A DNA stretch of 64,000 nucleotides from the NCBI RefSeq assembly GCF_007990775.1, contig NZ_BJXB01000001.1, positions 248,001 to 312,000 of the forward strand. Reading direction: 5' to 3'. Numbering within the stretch: position 1 is the first letter of the stretch; every line of letters starts with the position of its first letter. This stretch comes from Deinococcus cellulosilyticus NBRC 106333 = KACC 11606 (GTDB lineage: Bacteria > Deinococcota > Deinococci > Deinococcales > Deinococcaceae). The position numbers and the translations under genes are program-made. This document shows positions 26,925-34,666 of this stretch, piece after piece. The notes under the pieces are model-generated. The model saw only the letters and a list, made by a program, of their open reading frames with translations. It had not been told where the DNA came from and did no database searches.

Positions 26925-27623
26925 GTGACTGCTCTACCGTCTTACTGGCTCAGCCTTCCCTCTCCTGATTGGGATGAGGGCACCTTGCAGGTCTTCGGAC
27001 AGCTGTACCAGCAGCATGTTGCGTCAGGACAGGGAGGCTGGATGCCCGGTGATGTCCCTGTTCCCCTGTGGTCTTTTCTGCGCTGGATGGAGCAGCATCC
27101 TGTGGTCTTTCATGGCTCCGGGAATCCAGACATTGAGGTGTTCGAACCAAGGACACCTCTGGACTTCTCTGCAGATGCCTTCAGCAAACAGCATGCGGTC
27201 TTTGCCAGTGGAGACGGAATCTGGGCCATGTTCTACGCCATTCTGAATCGCCCTGTTCGATTTCTGAATGGTGCTTTGCAGGTCAGACAGCAAGCAGGGT
27301 GGAGCCCCATGCACTACTTTTTCTCGGTGAATGGGGCAGCAGACCGCACACAACTCTGGAGGGAGGGCACCCTCTATGTCCTGCCAAAATCAGCATTTCA
27401 ACCCCAACCCCCTTACCTGATGCAGGACAGGGAAATCCTGGAACCGCAGTGGATCTGCCCACACCCCGTCCGGCCCCTGGCGAAAATCCAGGTGAGCCCT
27501 CAGGTTTTTCCTCTGTTGTCGCAGGTTCGTTTCCATGACCAGCAGCATGTGGATTTCTGGGCAGCACAGGACCCAGAAGGATTTCCCTGGCTGAATGCAG
27601 ATGGAACCCCCAGAAGCCTTTGA
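26925..27623 (+). CDS. Conserved hypothetical protein, possibly ADP-ribosyltransferase-like
   Basis: This 232-residue protein starts with GTG at 26925, eight bases after AGGAGG. It contains VVFHGSGNPDIEVFEPR, then AVFASGDGIWAMFYAI, then GTLYVLPKSAF and REILEPQW. The order H-G-S, A-x-x-x-x-x-x-x-A/Y and a later E is reminiscent of the H-Y-E fold of ADP-ribosyltransferases, where a His, a Tyr and a Glu line the NAD+ site. This is only a pattern seen by eye, and other folds are possible. It is soluble with no signal peptide. It may be cotranscribed with the 148-residue gene upstream. Confidence 0.55.
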   Translation: MTALPSYWLSLPSPDWDEGTLQVFGQLYQQHVASGQGGWMPGDVPVPLWSFLRWMEQHPVVFHGSGNPDIEVFEPRTPLDFSADAFSKQHAVFASGDGIWAMFYAILNRPVRFLNGALQVRQQAGWSPMHYFFSVNGAADRTQLWREGTLYVLPKSAFQPQPPYLMQDREILEPQWICPHPVRPLAKIQVSPQVFPLLSQVRFHDQQHVDFWAAQDPEGFPWLNADGTPRSL

Positions 27624-27645
27624 GCATGTCCTCTGGGGGCAAAGT

Positions 27646-28050
27646 TTACTGCTTGCGGTTCTCTGTCAAAACTTCAACAGAGGCAGGCTCACGGTACTCC
27701 TGATCCAGGGCACTTTCGAAAGCTTCCAGAATTGTCTCAAAACGGCCCACATGCAGGGGTTTTTCAATGCCATCTCGTTGGGGCAGCACCAGGTCCACAC
27801 TCCAGCTTGCCGAGGTCAGACCCACATCAATGGGGGTGAACCGGAACTCACCCGGGCCAAAGTCCAGAGGAGCCATGATGGCATCTCTGGGGTCCCCAAC
27901 AATGTTCAGGGAGCGGCGCTCCTGCAAACCTTTCAGGGTGGTTTCCACACACTCCCGGGTGAACTGGTCGTTCAGGTAGATGCCTTCTGTGTCGGTGACC
28001 GCCACATCAAAATTGCGGTCTGGTTTGACGATGATGCTCAGGTGCGCCAT
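27646..28050 (-). CDS. Hypothetical protein following the BON-domain gene
   Basis: This 134-residue protein is soluble with alternating strands and helices (MAHLSIIVKPDRNFDVAV; later LHVGRFETILEAFESALDQEYRE). No motif is recognised. The ATG at 28050 follows TGAGGCACCACC. It starts nine bases after the stop of the BON-domain gene, so the two are probably an operon. It ends 22 bases from the convergent stop of the previous gene. Confidence 0.65.
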   Translation of the reverse strand: MAHLSIIVKPDRNFDVAVTDTEGIYLNDQFTRECVETTLKGLQERRSLNIVGDPRDAIMAPLDFGPGEFRFTPIDVGLTSASWSVDLVLPQRDGIEKPLHVGRFETILEAFESALDQEYREPASVEVLTENRKQ

Positions 28051-28059
28051 GGTGGTGCC

Positions 28060-28599
28060 TCAGGTGCTCTGCTGGAGTGAAGAGCGGTACTTCTGTTTGG
28101 CCTGGGGATCAATCACCAGATCGGTGCTGTCCACCATCTCCACTTCCGGGGTTTCCCGGGCAATTTTGATGGCAAGGTTGTATTCGTGCTGGCTGTCCAC
28201 GGCCCCCTTCAGGACCACTCCATGGCCGGACTGCAAGACTGCAATGGGATCATCTTTGAGTTCTCCGTTGGCTTCCAGCCTTCTGAGCACTTCTCTTGCA
28301 ATGCTGCTTCTTCTGCGCAGTTCCTGAATTTCTGCCTGGGTGTACTGGGGGCTGGACTGGGAGGCCGTCTGTCTGGCAGCAGATTGCACCTTCAGGTCCG
28401 AGGTCTTGACGCTTCTGACCCCTTTGATGCTTTCAGCAATGGTCTCCAGCAGGGATTTGTGGTCCTCCGTGGGAACGTCCCCCTTGAGAACCACCTCTCC
28501 ATTTCTTTCTTCCACCTGCACAGGCAGGTCGCGAGACACTTTATTCTGTCCAAGCACATCTTTGATCTGTTCAACAATGCCTTTTCCAAAGGGCCACAT
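28060..28599 (-). CDS. BON-domain protein
   Basis: This 179-residue protein has two BON domains, about residues 5-75 (LPVQVEERNGEVVLKGDVPTE) and 95-170 (IAVLQSGHGVVLKGAVDSQ; then PEVEMVDSTDLVI). BON domains bind phospholipid or ligand surfaces and are often seen in stress or osmotic-shock proteins. There is no signal peptide. The ATG at 28599 is close behind GGAGG; a frame to 28641 adds 14 residues with no ribosome site. The downstream gene lies nine bases away. The domain call is firm, the role unknown. Confidence 0.8.
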   Translation of the reverse strand: MWPFGKGIVEQIKDVLGQNKVSRDLPVQVEERNGEVVLKGDVPTEDHKSLLETIAESIKGVRSVKTSDLKVQSAARQTASQSSPQYTQAEIQELRRRSSIAREVLRRLEANGELKDDPIAVLQSGHGVVLKGAVDSQHEYNLAIKIARETPEVEMVDSTDLVIDPQAKQKYRSSLQQST

Positions 28600-28849
28600 G
28601 GTGTGCCTCCTCCAATTGAATGTCTGTTTCAGCGTAGACACTTTGCAGGCCAGAGACTGCCTGAATCCTCACAGAGGCCAGCGAGGTGAAGAATGGACCA
28701 ACAAAACCTTTTGCTGCGCCGGCGCAGCAAAGTGATTTCCGTTTTGCAGAACGATCAGAAGGCCATATTTTTGTACTCAGCCCAGCTAAAGTTGGTTTTG
28801 TACATTTCTGGACCAGCACAGGGCCAATTCGGTGTATAACTGACAGCAT
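28600..28849. promoter_or_regulatory. Divergent region upstream of parA with palindrome and TGTACA sites
   Basis: From left to right this region holds the first copy of the GC-rich palindrome (28710-28731), TGTACT at 28772-28777, TGTACA at 28799-28804 and a -10-like TATAAC at 28835-28840, nine bases before the ATG at 28850. The two TGTAC sites are 27 bases apart and lie in repeated TTTTGTAC contexts. They probably regulate parA. Confidence 0.6.
28710..28731. repeat. GC-rich perfect palindrome, copy A
   Basis: The 20-bp core is TTGCTGCGCCGGCGCAGCAA, with one more matching pair on each side. It lies upstream of parA between two divergent genes, a place where a terminator is not expected, and has no T-run. 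Confidence 0.75.
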
Positions 28850-29818
28850 ATGGCCAACAAACGGATCGTGCCCATCTCCAATTTCAGGCAGGGTCTCAAA
28901 AGGCACTTCGATGAGCTGAAACGTGGACAGAGCGTGCATGTGTCCAGCCATCACAAAACCATCGGTGTGCTGTTGCACCCGAGCGATTACTGGGAACTTG
29001 CAAATGGAGGCAAGAGAATGAGTGAAATCATCACGCTGTACAACCACACCGGGGGGTCCGCCAAGACCACCCTCACCCGCGAACTTGCCTTCGGGCTTGC
29101 ACAGAAAGGGTACCGGGTGCTCGCCGTGGACCTCGACTCGCAGGCCAACCTGACCGAATTTCTGGGTTACCTGATCGATGTGGACATCCGGCCAGAGCAC
29201 ACCGCCCTCAGTGCCATTCTGGAAAACCAGCCCCTGAATCCGATTGAAACCCGTTTTGGCTTTGACCTGGTCCCTGGCCACGAAGACCTCAGACGGGTGC
29301 GGCGTGCCGACATTGCCGAACTCCTGAACCTGCGCAAGCACCTGAAGAAAATCGCTGCAGAACGGGGCTACCAGTACATCCTGATCGATGCGAGCCCTGC
29401 CGGAGAAACCCTCAGCAGCATTGCCTCTGCAAGTGCCAACAAACTGATCTGCCCGATTCCCAGCACCATCAAGGGCCTCAGAAGCATCCGTTCCACCATC
29501 AGTGTGGTGCAGGAGTCCGCCTCCATCAACCCGGATCTGGAGATCCTGATGTACGTGCTGACCCGGGCAGGCAGGACCTCTGGCGTGCGGTACGCCAACG
29601 AGCAGATCACCGAGCAACTCGATCAACTGGGTGTTCCCTACTTCAATGGTCTGACCGAACGCAGCACCCCCTTCGAGTTTGCCGCTGCTGAGTGCCGCCC
29701 GGTGCTCTCCCTGGAGTACAGCAACCGCAACATGAGCGGCATCGAGACCACCAAAGAAGAACTGAACCAGATTGTGGCCCTGCTCGAATCACTGACCCAG
29801 GCTCCGGTGAAATCATGA
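28850..29818 (+). CDS. parA: ParA partition ATPase with N-terminal Phd/YefM-like domain
   Basis: Residues 1-50 (IVPISNFRQGLKRHFDELK, then VHVSSHHKTIGVLLHPSDYW) look like a Phd/YefM antitoxin DNA-binding fold. From residue 57 the protein is a ParA ATPase: NHTGGSAKTTLT (Walker A), VDLDSQANLTEFLG and YILIDASPAGETL. The deviant Walker A usually reads KGGxxKT; here the signature lysine is Thr. A second start at 29018 (ATG after GGAGG) would yield ParA alone, 266 residues. The stop overlaps the ParB start (ATGA). Function in plasmid or chromosome segregation is firm; the use of the antitoxin-like domain as an operator-binding module is inferred. No toxin gene is adjacent. Confidence 0.88.
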   Translation: MANKRIVPISNFRQGLKRHFDELKRGQSVHVSSHHKTIGVLLHPSDYWELANGGKRMSEIITLYNHTGGSAKTTLTRELAFGLAQKGYRVLAVDLDSQANLTEFLGYLIDVDIRPEHTALSAILENQPLNPIETRFGFDLVPGHEDLRRVRRADIAELLNLRKHLKKIAAERGYQYILIDASPAGETLSSIASASANKLICPIPSTIKGLRSIRSTISVVQESASINPDLEILMYVLTRAGRTSGVRYANEQITEQLDQLGVPYFNGLTERSTPFEFAAAECRPVLSLEYSNRNMSGIETTKEELNQIVALLESLTQAPVKS

Positions 29819-30699
29819 AGCCGAGGGTTCCCGACACCATCAAGGAAAAACAGCAGGTGCAGATGGGCACCTTGAAACTGGGCAACCAGATCAGCCTGAA
29901 TGCCATTTTGCCCAGCACCGAGAACCCACGCCGTCACTTCGATGCAGCGGAACTCGAAGCCCTCAGCGAGTCCATCCGGCAGTACGGGGTGATCTCTCCC
30001 ATCACCCTGCGCAACCATCCTGAGAAGCCCGGTTATTATCGCATCATTGCAGGAGAGCGCCGCTTCCAGGCCGCGAAGGCAGCTGGCCTCAGTGAAATTC
30101 CTGCTTACATCAGGAACAACAATGACGCCCATGAAGACCTGGAACGGGCCTTCATCGAAAACGCCCACCGGGAAGACCTCAACGCCTACGAGCAACTGGT
30201 CTCCACCTTGCAGATTCTGGAGCGCAGGCTCAGCCGTCCGCAAACGGAAATCATCAAGAGCCTGCAGGAAGCCTACCGCAATGCAGAATCCCAGCCAGAA
30301 CTGATTGAGGAATACCAGAAACTCACCAGGGTGGTGAAAATCCCAGAGCTCGGCACTTTTGTCACCAAACGCCTTCCCATCCTGAATTACCACCCCAAAG
30401 TGCTGTCCCTCTTGCAACAGGGCGAACTGGGCATGAGTTCTGCCGTGGAACTGAACCGCCTGAAAAACCTCCCTGAAGATGAATTCGATGGCTGGTTGAA
30501 AAAAGCCCTCAGCGTGAGCTCCAAAGACCTGCGCCAGAAGGTCAACCAGTTCCTGGCCCCACCCAGAAAATCCCGCTCTGTTTCAGAAGTGGTGAAAAAG
30601 AACCTGGGGACCACCGTGAAAAAGATGTCTGCAGAGGACCAGCAGCGCCTGAAGACCTTGCTTCAGGAACTCGAAACGCTGACGGCCCGCTACCAGTAA
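29815..30699 (+). CDS. parB: ParB partition protein
   Basis: This 294-residue protein has the ParB N-terminal CTPase domain (NPRRHFDAAELEALSESIRQ, GERRFQAAKAAG, then ENAHREDLNAYEQ), a central helix-turn-helix and a Lys-rich C-terminal dimerisation part. It would bind parS-like sites and work with ParA. The ATG at 29815 overlaps the parA stop by four bases, so translation is coupled; the frame to 29692 is inside parA. A perfect 40-bp palindrome follows the stop. Its binding site is not known; the flanking GC-rich palindromes are candidates. Confidence 0.93.
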   Translation: MKPRVPDTIKEKQQVQMGTLKLGNQISLNAILPSTENPRRHFDAAELEALSESIRQYGVISPITLRNHPEKPGYYRIIAGERRFQAAKAAGLSEIPAYIRNNNDAHEDLERAFIENAHREDLNAYEQLVSTLQILERRLSRPQTEIIKSLQEAYRNAESQPELIEEYQKLTRVVKIPELGTFVTKRLPILNYHPKVLSLLQQGELGMSSAVELNRLKNLPEDEFDGWLKKALSVSSKDLRQKVNQFLAPPRKSRSVSEVVKKNLGTTVKKMSAEDQQRLKTLLQELETLTARYQ

Positions 30700-30708
30700 A
30701 CCCCAACA

Positions 30709-30748
30709 AAAAAGCCTCTTGCTGCGCCGGCGCAGCAAGAGGCTTTTT
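30709..30748. repeat. GC-rich perfect palindrome, copy B (also terminator-like)
   Basis: A perfect 40-bp palindrome with the same 20-bp core as copy A. The outer arms (AAAAAGCCTC / GAGGCTTTTT) end in A- and T-runs, so in transcript it forms a strong terminator after parB. There is no separate loop. Confidence 0.8.
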
Positions 30749-30825
30749 GTTTTACAGGACACTGTATTTTTGATTCCGAAAGCAGCGCAAAGTTCCTGGT
30801 GTTCCCGATGGATTTGTTCAACACC

Positions 30826-31539
30826 TCAAGCCTGATGGGACAGCAAGAACAGCCGATACACCCTTGAAGATCGTGTCTGACCCGGATGCTTTGCAAGCAG
30901 CAAAGAGAAGGCAGCTCTGACCAGCCCATGCTCCGCAGGAACCCCTGCAGCAAAATAAGCTTCACAAAGCCAGATCAGGTCCTCTTCCTCAAATGAGGAC
31001 AACTGGTTTTCCATGTGGGCACTGATTTGTTCAAAAAGGACAAAATTCCCCAGACGATGCTGGAGGGAAGCCACAAGCCAGAAGGTCTGCCAGAAGCCCA
31101 GATTCAGACCTGCTGCCTGCAAATCCTGAAGCACTTCAGGATGCACTTCTCTTTGCTGCAACGACAGATGGAAGGCACTGTTGGCTTTCAGATAAAGGGT
31201 CGAGTGTTCAGAAGGAGCAAGCCAGGGTGGAAGGTGCCCCAGCAACTCACAGGCCTCAGGCGTCCCGGTCCAGTTGCGTTGCAGAAAATCTGCGGCTGCT
31301 CTGGCCTGTGGAAAGTGCAGGAGGCCCAGCATCTGCAGATTGGCAAGACGATCACAGGTGGGATCGATGGCAGGCTGTCCAGAAGTCCAGAACCCCTCAA
31401 AACCTCCTGTAGCGTGCTGCCCTTGAATCAATTCCTTTACCACATGGGCATCTGGTGCTCTCCCCTGCTGAACGAAAGCAATCTGGGCTTTTTCAATGGC
31501 TGTGGCTTCAGAGTCATTCCAATACAATTTCTGTTTCAT
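30826..31539 (-). CDS. Alpha-toroid-like hypothetical protein
   Basis: This 237-residue protein is strongly helical. The stretch ATGGFEGFWTSGQPAIDPTC followed by paired helices resembles one turn of the alpha/alpha toroid of prenyltransferases and squalene cyclases, but the catalytic DxDD-type motif is missing. It may be a scaffold or a degenerate relative. ATG 31539 is preferred: TATGCT lies seven bases upstream on this strand, so the message is leaderless; 31581 would overlap the divergent gene. It has no signal peptide. The family is uncertain. Confidence 0.6.
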   Translation of the reverse strand: MKQKLYWNDSEATAIEKAQIAFVQQGRAPDAHVVKELIQGQHATGGFEGFWTSGQPAIDPTCDRLANLQMLGLLHFPQARAAADFLQRNWTGTPEACELLGHLPPWLAPSEHSTLYLKANSAFHLSLQQREVHPEVLQDLQAAGLNLGFWQTFWLVASLQHRLGNFVLFEQISAHMENQLSSFEEEDLIWLCEAYFAAGVPAEHGLVRAAFSLLLAKHPGQTRSSRVYRLFLLSHQA

Positions 31540-31546
31540 GATCTCT

Positions 31547-31574
31547 AGCATAGCCTGTGCCCATCGGTTAGGAT
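31547..31574. promoter_or_regulatory. Divergent leaderless promoters
   Basis: TATGCT (minus strand, 31552-31547) serves the toroid-like gene at 31539, and TAGGAT (plus strand, 31569-31574) serves the HD gene at 31581. Each ends 6-7 bases before its start codon. Confidence 0.6.
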
Positions 31575-31580
31575 CGTTCA

Positions 31581-32189
31581 ATGGAACGCCTTGCTGCCCA
31601 GATCCATTTTCTGCTGGTCTGTGATCAACTGAAGACCGTCATCCGCACCACCACCCTCCATGATGGCAGCAGATACGAGAACAGTGCAGAACACTCCTGG
31701 CACCTTGCACTGATGGCCGTCACCCTGTCCGAACATGCGCCCAAAGGCACCGACATACAGAAGGTTGTCCGTCTGCTCCTCGTACACGATCTGGTGGAAA
31801 TCCATGCCGGGGACACCTTCTTCGCTGTTTCCGCAGCAGGTTTGCAGGAACAGTCAGAAAAAGAAGCACAGGCGGCCTCTGCCCTCTTCGGTCTGCTGCC
31901 TGCGGACCAGCAACAGGAGTTCCAGACCCTCTGGGAGGAATTTGAGGCACAGGAAACCCGGGAAGCCCATTTTGCAAAGGCACTGGATGCCTTGCAACCC
32001 ATGCTGCTGACCTGGGGCGGGAATGGGCTGGGATGCACCGAGAGACATCCCGACCTCACCCGTGAAAAATTGCTGGACCTCAAGCAGAAGCCCCTGCAAC
32101 GGTTCCCCTCGCTGTGGGCCTACGCCCGACAACTTCTGGATCAGGCTGCAAGTCGAGGAACAATTCCTTCCGCAACAGTTCCTGATTGA
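31581..32189 (+). CDS. HD-domain hydrolase, 5'-deoxynucleotidase-like
   Basis: This 202-residue protein has an HD phosphohydrolase domain: SAEHSWHLALMAVTL supplies the first His, LLLVHDLVEIHAGDTF the HD pair and a further acidic residue. The pattern and size match the YfbR/HDDC2 group that removes phosphate from 5'-deoxynucleotides, although a wider HD role is possible. The ATG at 31581 is six bases after TAGGAT. It ends 31 bases before the convergent stop of the GGDEF gene. It would act in the cytosol on nucleotide pools. Confidence 0.82.
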   Translation: MERLAAQIHFLLVCDQLKTVIRTTTLHDGSRYENSAEHSWHLALMAVTLSEHAPKGTDIQKVVRLLLVHDLVEIHAGDTFFAVSAAGLQEQSEKEAQAASALFGLLPADQQQEFQTLWEEFEAQETREAHFAKALDALQPMLLTWGGNGLGCTERHPDLTREKLLDLKQKPLQRFPSLWAYARQLLDQAASRGTIPSATVPD

Positions 32190-32219
32190 ACTCAGCCACT
32201 CCAGGCTCTGGGATGTCCG

Positions 32220-34463
32220 TCAGTCAACTGCACCCATTTGAGAAGCCCCTTCTTCCCCTTCAAACGCCAGGGAGCGGTTTCTCCCCTGCTGCTTTGCCTG
32301 GTACAGGGCCTGATCTGCCCAGTCCACCACCTGATCCGGGTTCAGATCACTGCAGGGCACCACCGTTGCCACACCGATGCTGACGGTCACATGCGGATGC
32401 ACCCTGGACCCCTGGTGGGGAATTTCCAGCTGACGCACCGCTGCACACAGGCGTTCTGCCACGATCCGGGCTCCTGCTGCATTGGTGGACGAGAGCACCA
32501 TCACAAACTCCTCCCCACCATATCGAGCCGTAAAATCGCTGCGGTTTCTGCCTGAGGAGTCGAGTGCCCGGGCAATGCGCTTCAGGCAATCGTCTCCCTG
32601 AAGGTGACCGTAAAGGTCGTTGTACTGCTTGAAGAAATCCACATCACACAACAGGATGCTGAGGGGTTGTCTGGCAATCTGGTGGTTGATCCACTCCCGT
32701 TGCAGGTAGGTGTCAAATGCGGCCCGGTTGAAAATGCCAGTGAGGGCATCGGTCAGGGCAGATTGCTGGAGCTCCTGGTTGGCAATTCTGAGGGCTTTTT
32801 CTGCCCTGAGACGCACTGCGATCTCATTTTCGAGTTCACGGGTGCGCTCCTTCACCTGCTGCTCCAGGGTGTGGGTGTAGGCCTGCTGCACCATTGCAGA
32901 GCGCACATGGTGGATGGCACTGCTGAGGGTAAAACGCAGGTGTTCGACATCAAAGTGGTCGTCTTCAGGTTTCTCGAAGATCAAGAGACCATGGTGCAGG
33001 TCATTGAGAAAGAGGGGAACCACCAGCAGATGCCCGTGCTGCAGTTCATGCTGCAATCCTGCAGGCAGCAATTGAGACGTGGAGAAAACTTCATTTTCAA
33101 CAGCACCCAACATGGAGGCGCTGAACAGAGAGGCTTGTGCGCAAATCTGAGAGGTACCCTGCTCAAAGAGCACCAGAGCATATCGTTTCACCCCACGGCC
33201 TTCGAGGTATCTGGGGATGTCCGCCCGGAAACTTTCCATCTGGTTGTGTGACGTGAGGGAAAGTTCAGATCGGGTGCTCATCTGGTTGGTGCGGCTCAGA
33301 CCCAGGTATTGTCCTGCTGCAGGGGTTTGCTGGTGCTCTGCCAGCATATGAAGTCCCAGAAAAGTGAGTTCATAAAGGTGCCCCGGGTCGACTCCAAAGG
33401 CCCTTCCCTGCTGCTCCAGGGCAAAAAGAAGGCCTCGCAATGCCTCTGCGGAAAGATCCAGCTTCAGGGTCTTTTGCCAGATCTGCAAGAAAGCCATCCT
33501 CTTTAGAGGTTCATGCGCAGCCAGATGGTATGCCTGCACCAGTTGTGCGTGCTCCCTGAGGTCTGGTGCAGTCCAGTGCCTCTGCAACAACGATTCAGGC
33601 AAGGCTCCACAGGACTTGCGCACCACCAGATGGGCAGGCAACAGCAACAGTTCAGGCCCCTGCTGTTTCTGGTGCTGTTGCAACAGCAGATCCACAGCCT
33701 TCTCCCCTGTTTCAACCACAGGTTGTCGGACGGTGGTCAGGGCCGGAGAGGCTTGCTGTGCAGCTTCAATGTCATCGAACCCCACCACTGCAACCTCTGT
33801 GGGCACATCGATGCCCTGTTCACCGAGAGCACGCATGACCCCAAGAGCCATTTCATCGTTGGCACAGACCACCACTTCAAAATCCCTGTCAGTTTGCAGC
33901 AAGCGGGTCATTTCCTGGGCGGCTTTTGGTCCAAAGAAGTCTCCACGCAGCACATGTTCTGGCTTCAGGGTCAATCCATGATGGTTGAGGGTTTCTCGAA
34001 CCACTTTTTCTCTGAGTTCACTTTCCGGGTTTCCTGCCATCCCCTGCACATGCACAAACCTGCGGCAGCCCAGAGTCACAATCAGGTGCTCCATCAATTC
34101 ACGCATGCCAGCAGCATTGTCCACCAGAACTGCAGGAAGATGCCCCACTGGGCGACTGATCGCCACCCCTGGCACTGCACTGAACTGGGCAGCAAAAGCC
34201 TGGATTTCTTTCTCTGAGACACTGTTCCCCAGACTTGCAGCACTGAAAATGACGCCCTGGTAACGTTCGGGAGCAATCAGGCGGTAAACGTCATTGGCTT
34301 TCTGGTAGGTGGTGTCCACCGGATGCAGGTCTCTGCCCACAAAAGTCACGGAAGCCAGACCTGCACGGTCCAGACCCAGGTGAATGCCACGAAGCACCTT
34401 CACCTGAAAGTCATACAAGTAATCGACCACAAGGGCAACGCTGCGAGAAGAAGAAGAGGACAT
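32220..34463 (-). CDS. LacI-type sensor domain fused to a diguanylate cyclase
   Basis: This 747-residue protein has a LacI/periplasmic-binding-like ligand domain at residues 1-290 (VALVVDYLYDFQVKVLRG; ANDEMALGVMRALGEQG; VVGFDDIEAAQ), a poorly known middle with a GAF-like part (about 370-530), a coiled coil (QQVKERTRELENEI) and a GGDEF domain (TDALTGIFNRAAF; RYGGEEFVMVL). No DNA-binding HTH precedes the ligand domain and no signal or membrane segment is seen, so this is a cytosolic sensor making c-di-GMP in response to a sugar-like ligand. ATG 34463 follows AGGAG. It is divergent from an aldo/keto reductase gene. Confidence 0.85.
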   Translation of the reverse strand: MSSSSSRSVALVVDYLYDFQVKVLRGIHLGLDRAGLASVTFVGRDLHPVDTTYQKANDVYRLIAPERYQGVIFSAASLGNSVSEKEIQAFAAQFSAVPGVAISRPVGHLPAVLVDNAAGMRELMEHLIVTLGCRRFVHVQGMAGNPESELREKVVRETLNHHGLTLKPEHVLRGDFFGPKAAQEMTRLLQTDRDFEVVVCANDEMALGVMRALGEQGIDVPTEVAVVGFDDIEAAQQASPALTTVRQPVVETGEKAVDLLLQQHQKQQGPELLLLPAHLVVRKSCGALPESLLQRHWTAPDLREHAQLVQAYHLAAHEPLKRMAFLQIWQKTLKLDLSAEALRGLLFALEQQGRAFGVDPGHLYELTFLGLHMLAEHQQTPAAGQYLGLSRTNQMSTRSELSLTSHNQMESFRADIPRYLEGRGVKRYALVLFEQGTSQICAQASLFSASMLGAVENEVFSTSQLLPAGLQHELQHGHLLVVPLFLNDLHHGLLIFEKPEDDHFDVEHLRFTLSSAIHHVRSAMVQQAYTHTLEQQVKERTRELENEIAVRLRAEKALRIANQELQQSALTDALTGIFNRAAFDTYLQREWINHQIARQPLSILLCDVDFFKQYNDLYGHLQGDDCLKRIARALDSSGRNRSDFTARYGGEEFVMVLSSTNAAGARIVAERLCAAVRQLEIPHQGSRVHPHVTVSIGVATVVPCSDLNPDQVVDWADQALYQAKQQGRNRSLAFEGEEGASQMGAVD

Positions 34464-34572
34464 GGGCACTCCTGTTGAGGCTGGGATGGGTTGCTGGAGA
34501 ATGACCCATTTTAAAAAGTCAGGTCTTACAGCTTTCTTGATTGAGTCCAAGACAAAACTTCGCCTGCTTTCA

Positions 34573-34625
34573 CCTGAGGGTCAGAAAGAGATGTCATTTG
34601 CATTCCATACTTTCTGACCCTCAGG
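34573..34625. promoter_or_regulatory. Long inverted repeat between divergent genes
   Basis: CCTGAGGGTCAGAAAG (34573-34588) and CTTTCTGACCCTCAGG (34610-34625) are perfect 16-bp arms with a 21-base spacer. The right arm ends three bases before TAGAAT (34629-34634), a -10 box for the aldo/keto reductase gene, so it covers the -35 position. An operator is the likely role. Confidence 0.65.
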
Positions 34626-34666
34626 GGTTAGAATCCTGGCGAATTCAAAACCCAAAGGAGTGATCC

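Noticed and set aside
28571..29626. A 351-residue open frame opposite parA
   Set aside because: It is the antisense shadow of parA and its upstream region; parA and parB have clear family motifs on the plus strand.
28850..31539. A toxin partner for the antitoxin-like domain of ParA
   Set aside because: The neighbouring genes (BON-domain, small hypothetical, ParB, toroid-like) show no Doc, YoeB or RelE-type motif.
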